41,074 nucleotides of DNA, taken from positions 1 through 41,074 of the forward strand of contig JAPOYU010000167.1 of the NCBI GenBank assembly GCA_026706395.1. Reading direction: 5' to 3'. The DNA is from Chloroflexota bacterium. Its GTDB lineage: Bacteria; Chloroflexota; Anaerolineae; Aggregatilineales; Phototrophicaceae. Below the pieces are notes generated by a model, which saw nothing but the letters and a program-made list of their open reading frames with translations, did no database searches and was not told the DNA's origin. The position numbers and the translations under genes were made by a program. Positions 40,401-41,074 of this stretch are shown here, piece after piece. Numbering within the stretch: position 1 is the first letter of the stretch; each line of letters begins with the position of its first letter.

Positions 40401-41074
40401 CTATAATATGAAGTTTCCGAGCACTCGGCTTAACAGTTCCTCGTCGTTGAGCAGATCGCGGAGCGGGCGTTCTGTCGCCGTTTCAGGGTCGACCACCTTC
40501 CAAAGCCACCATGCATGGAAACCCGAAATAGTGGGATTAATAGACTGTATGAGTTTCTTAGCTGCGGCATTGACGCTGAGTTCTTGGTCGTCAAGGCGAA
40601 TCTTCGATTTATTCACTTGCTTAGGATTGAGAATCAATTTCGCGTCAGCATGTCTCTTTCCTTTGTAACGGAAGTAAACTTCTAAAGACGGTGTTCCCAC
40701 TGTCACACTCGATGGAAGAGTCGGTGCCGGCTCTTTTGTTCTCGGCTCTTGGGGTGGTTCTGGCAATGCTTCCTCAACTACCTCATACCGCCGAACGCGC
40801 CGCGCAATTTCTTGATCTACCAGGTCGTCCCAAGCACGCTTGACTAATGGTCTGAACTCCTGGATGACTGATTGGAACAAAGATCCCGTATAGACTTGCC
40901 TGGCGAAATGTTTGACAAAATCGTCCGATGGTTGATTAAGTTCCTTTTCCAGCAGGTTGCTGATCTTTATCTTTCGCACTGTTTGGTCGGGCGCATAGCG
41001 AGATTTGCTAAATCCTTCAAGCGCGTTTATCTGCGAGGGGTCGAGGTTGCGCATATCAATGGCAAGGAAAGGTT
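40401..41074 (-). CDS. PD-(D/E)XK nuclease-domain protein, copy 2 (partial, 5' end outside window)
   Basis: The frame is open to the right edge and begins, before any Met, with PFLAID, which aligns with KPFLTIN of copy 1 at residue 131. The first visible residues (LEGFSKSRYAPDQ, LLEKELNQPSDDFVKHFARQVYTGS, IQEFRPLVKRAWDDLV) align closely with copy 1. The linker is again Pro/Glu-rich, and the C-terminal domain (YFRYKGKRHADAKLILNPKQ, WWLWKVVDPETATERPL) is more diverged. The nuclease domain itself is probably to the right of the window. Base composition is the AT-richest of the window. The pair looks like an old tandem duplication or two members of one accessory locus. Confidence 0.75.
   Translation of the reverse strand, partial: PFLAIDMRNLDPSQINALEGFSKSRYAPDQTVRKIKISNLLEKELNQPSDDFVKHFARQVYTGSLFQSVIQEFRPLVKRAWDDLVDQEIARRVRRYEVVEEALPEPPQEPRTKEPAPTLPSSVTVGTPSLEVYFRYKGKRHADAKLILNPKQVNKSKIRLDDQELSVNAAAKKLIQSINPTISGFHAWWLWKVVDPETATERPLRDLLNDEELLSRVLGNFIL

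Noticed and set aside
1..41074. CRISPR arrays, tRNA or rRNA genes, prophage or IS transposases
   Set aside because: Looked for regular spaced repeats, cloverleaf 3' ends and transposase motifs; none seen by eye. A tRNA scan could not be run.

Overview
This is a 41 kb chromosomal window, GC-rich by eye and densely coded on both strands, holding about 31 protein genes. No rRNA, tRNA, CRISPR array, IS transposase or phage gene was recognised. The combination of gene families (SpoVS in a genome piece with no other sporulation gene, a polyprenol-phosphate mannose synthase of the soluble Dpm1 type, a DUF2277 protein, a YfhO-type membrane protein, a double-VWA membrane protein, a giant kinase-like membrane protein, sulfatase and PhyH genes, DinB paralogues) suggests a Chloroflexota bacterium of the Anaerolineae-like kind. 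That placement is inference from gene content only; no marker phylogeny was possible.

Layout. 1-1797: tail of a carbohydrate ABC permease, then a secreted FG-GAP/ASPIC protein. 1812-14822: a surface and signalling block with a 1422-residue kinase-like membrane protein (-), a 1362-residue fusion of a YfhO-like membrane protein with a polysaccharide flippase (+), a copper-handling pair (PCu(A)C lipoprotein plus 10-TM protein, -), and a membrane protein with a degenerate PP2C-like domain and a propeller-like sensor end (+). 14952-18924: ThuA-like protein (+), then dpm1-like, transketolase and spoVS (-), with a clear intrinsic terminator after spoVS. 19265-25755: a 960-residue VWA protein (+), three tandem DinB genes (-), a methyltransferase and a Na+/Ca2+ exchanger-type antiporter (+). 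26055-32591: a NapH-like polyferredoxin (+), a PhyH dioxygenase (-), a repeat-rich 640-bp intergenic region ending in a small leader ORF coupled to a sulfatase (+), and a large secreted Ig-like/PPC protein (-). 32785-37258: holB (+) and a minus-strand run galE, metallophosphoesterase, DUF2277, quinone-oxidoreductase-like MDR. 37443-41074: a more accessory end with a 48-residue membrane miniprotein, a small-protein/HNH pair in which the HNH core is deleted, an RluD-family pseudouridine synthase, and two tandem PD-(D/E)XK (HsdR-N-like) genes separated by a duplicated piece of the rluD tail.

How parts may work together (inference). The Dpm1-like enzyme, the YfhO-flippase fusion and GalE could all serve cell-surface glycan assembly, although they are not in one operon. 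The kinase-like and the PP2C-like proteins share one architecture (cytosolic signalling fold, single membrane anchor, extracytoplasmic sensor-like end) and lie within 7 kb of each other, so they could form a kinase/pseudophosphatase signalling pair. The PCu(A)C lipoprotein and its translationally coupled 10-TM partner look like a copper delivery unit.

The most unusual items are the YfhO-flippase fusion, the PP2C-like protein that has lost its metal-binding aspartates, the HNH gene with a precise in-frame loss of its catalytic half, the tandem duplication that copied the rluD tail together with a nuclease gene, the DinB triplet with a gene-conversion patch, and three convergent gene pairs that end on one shared CTAG.
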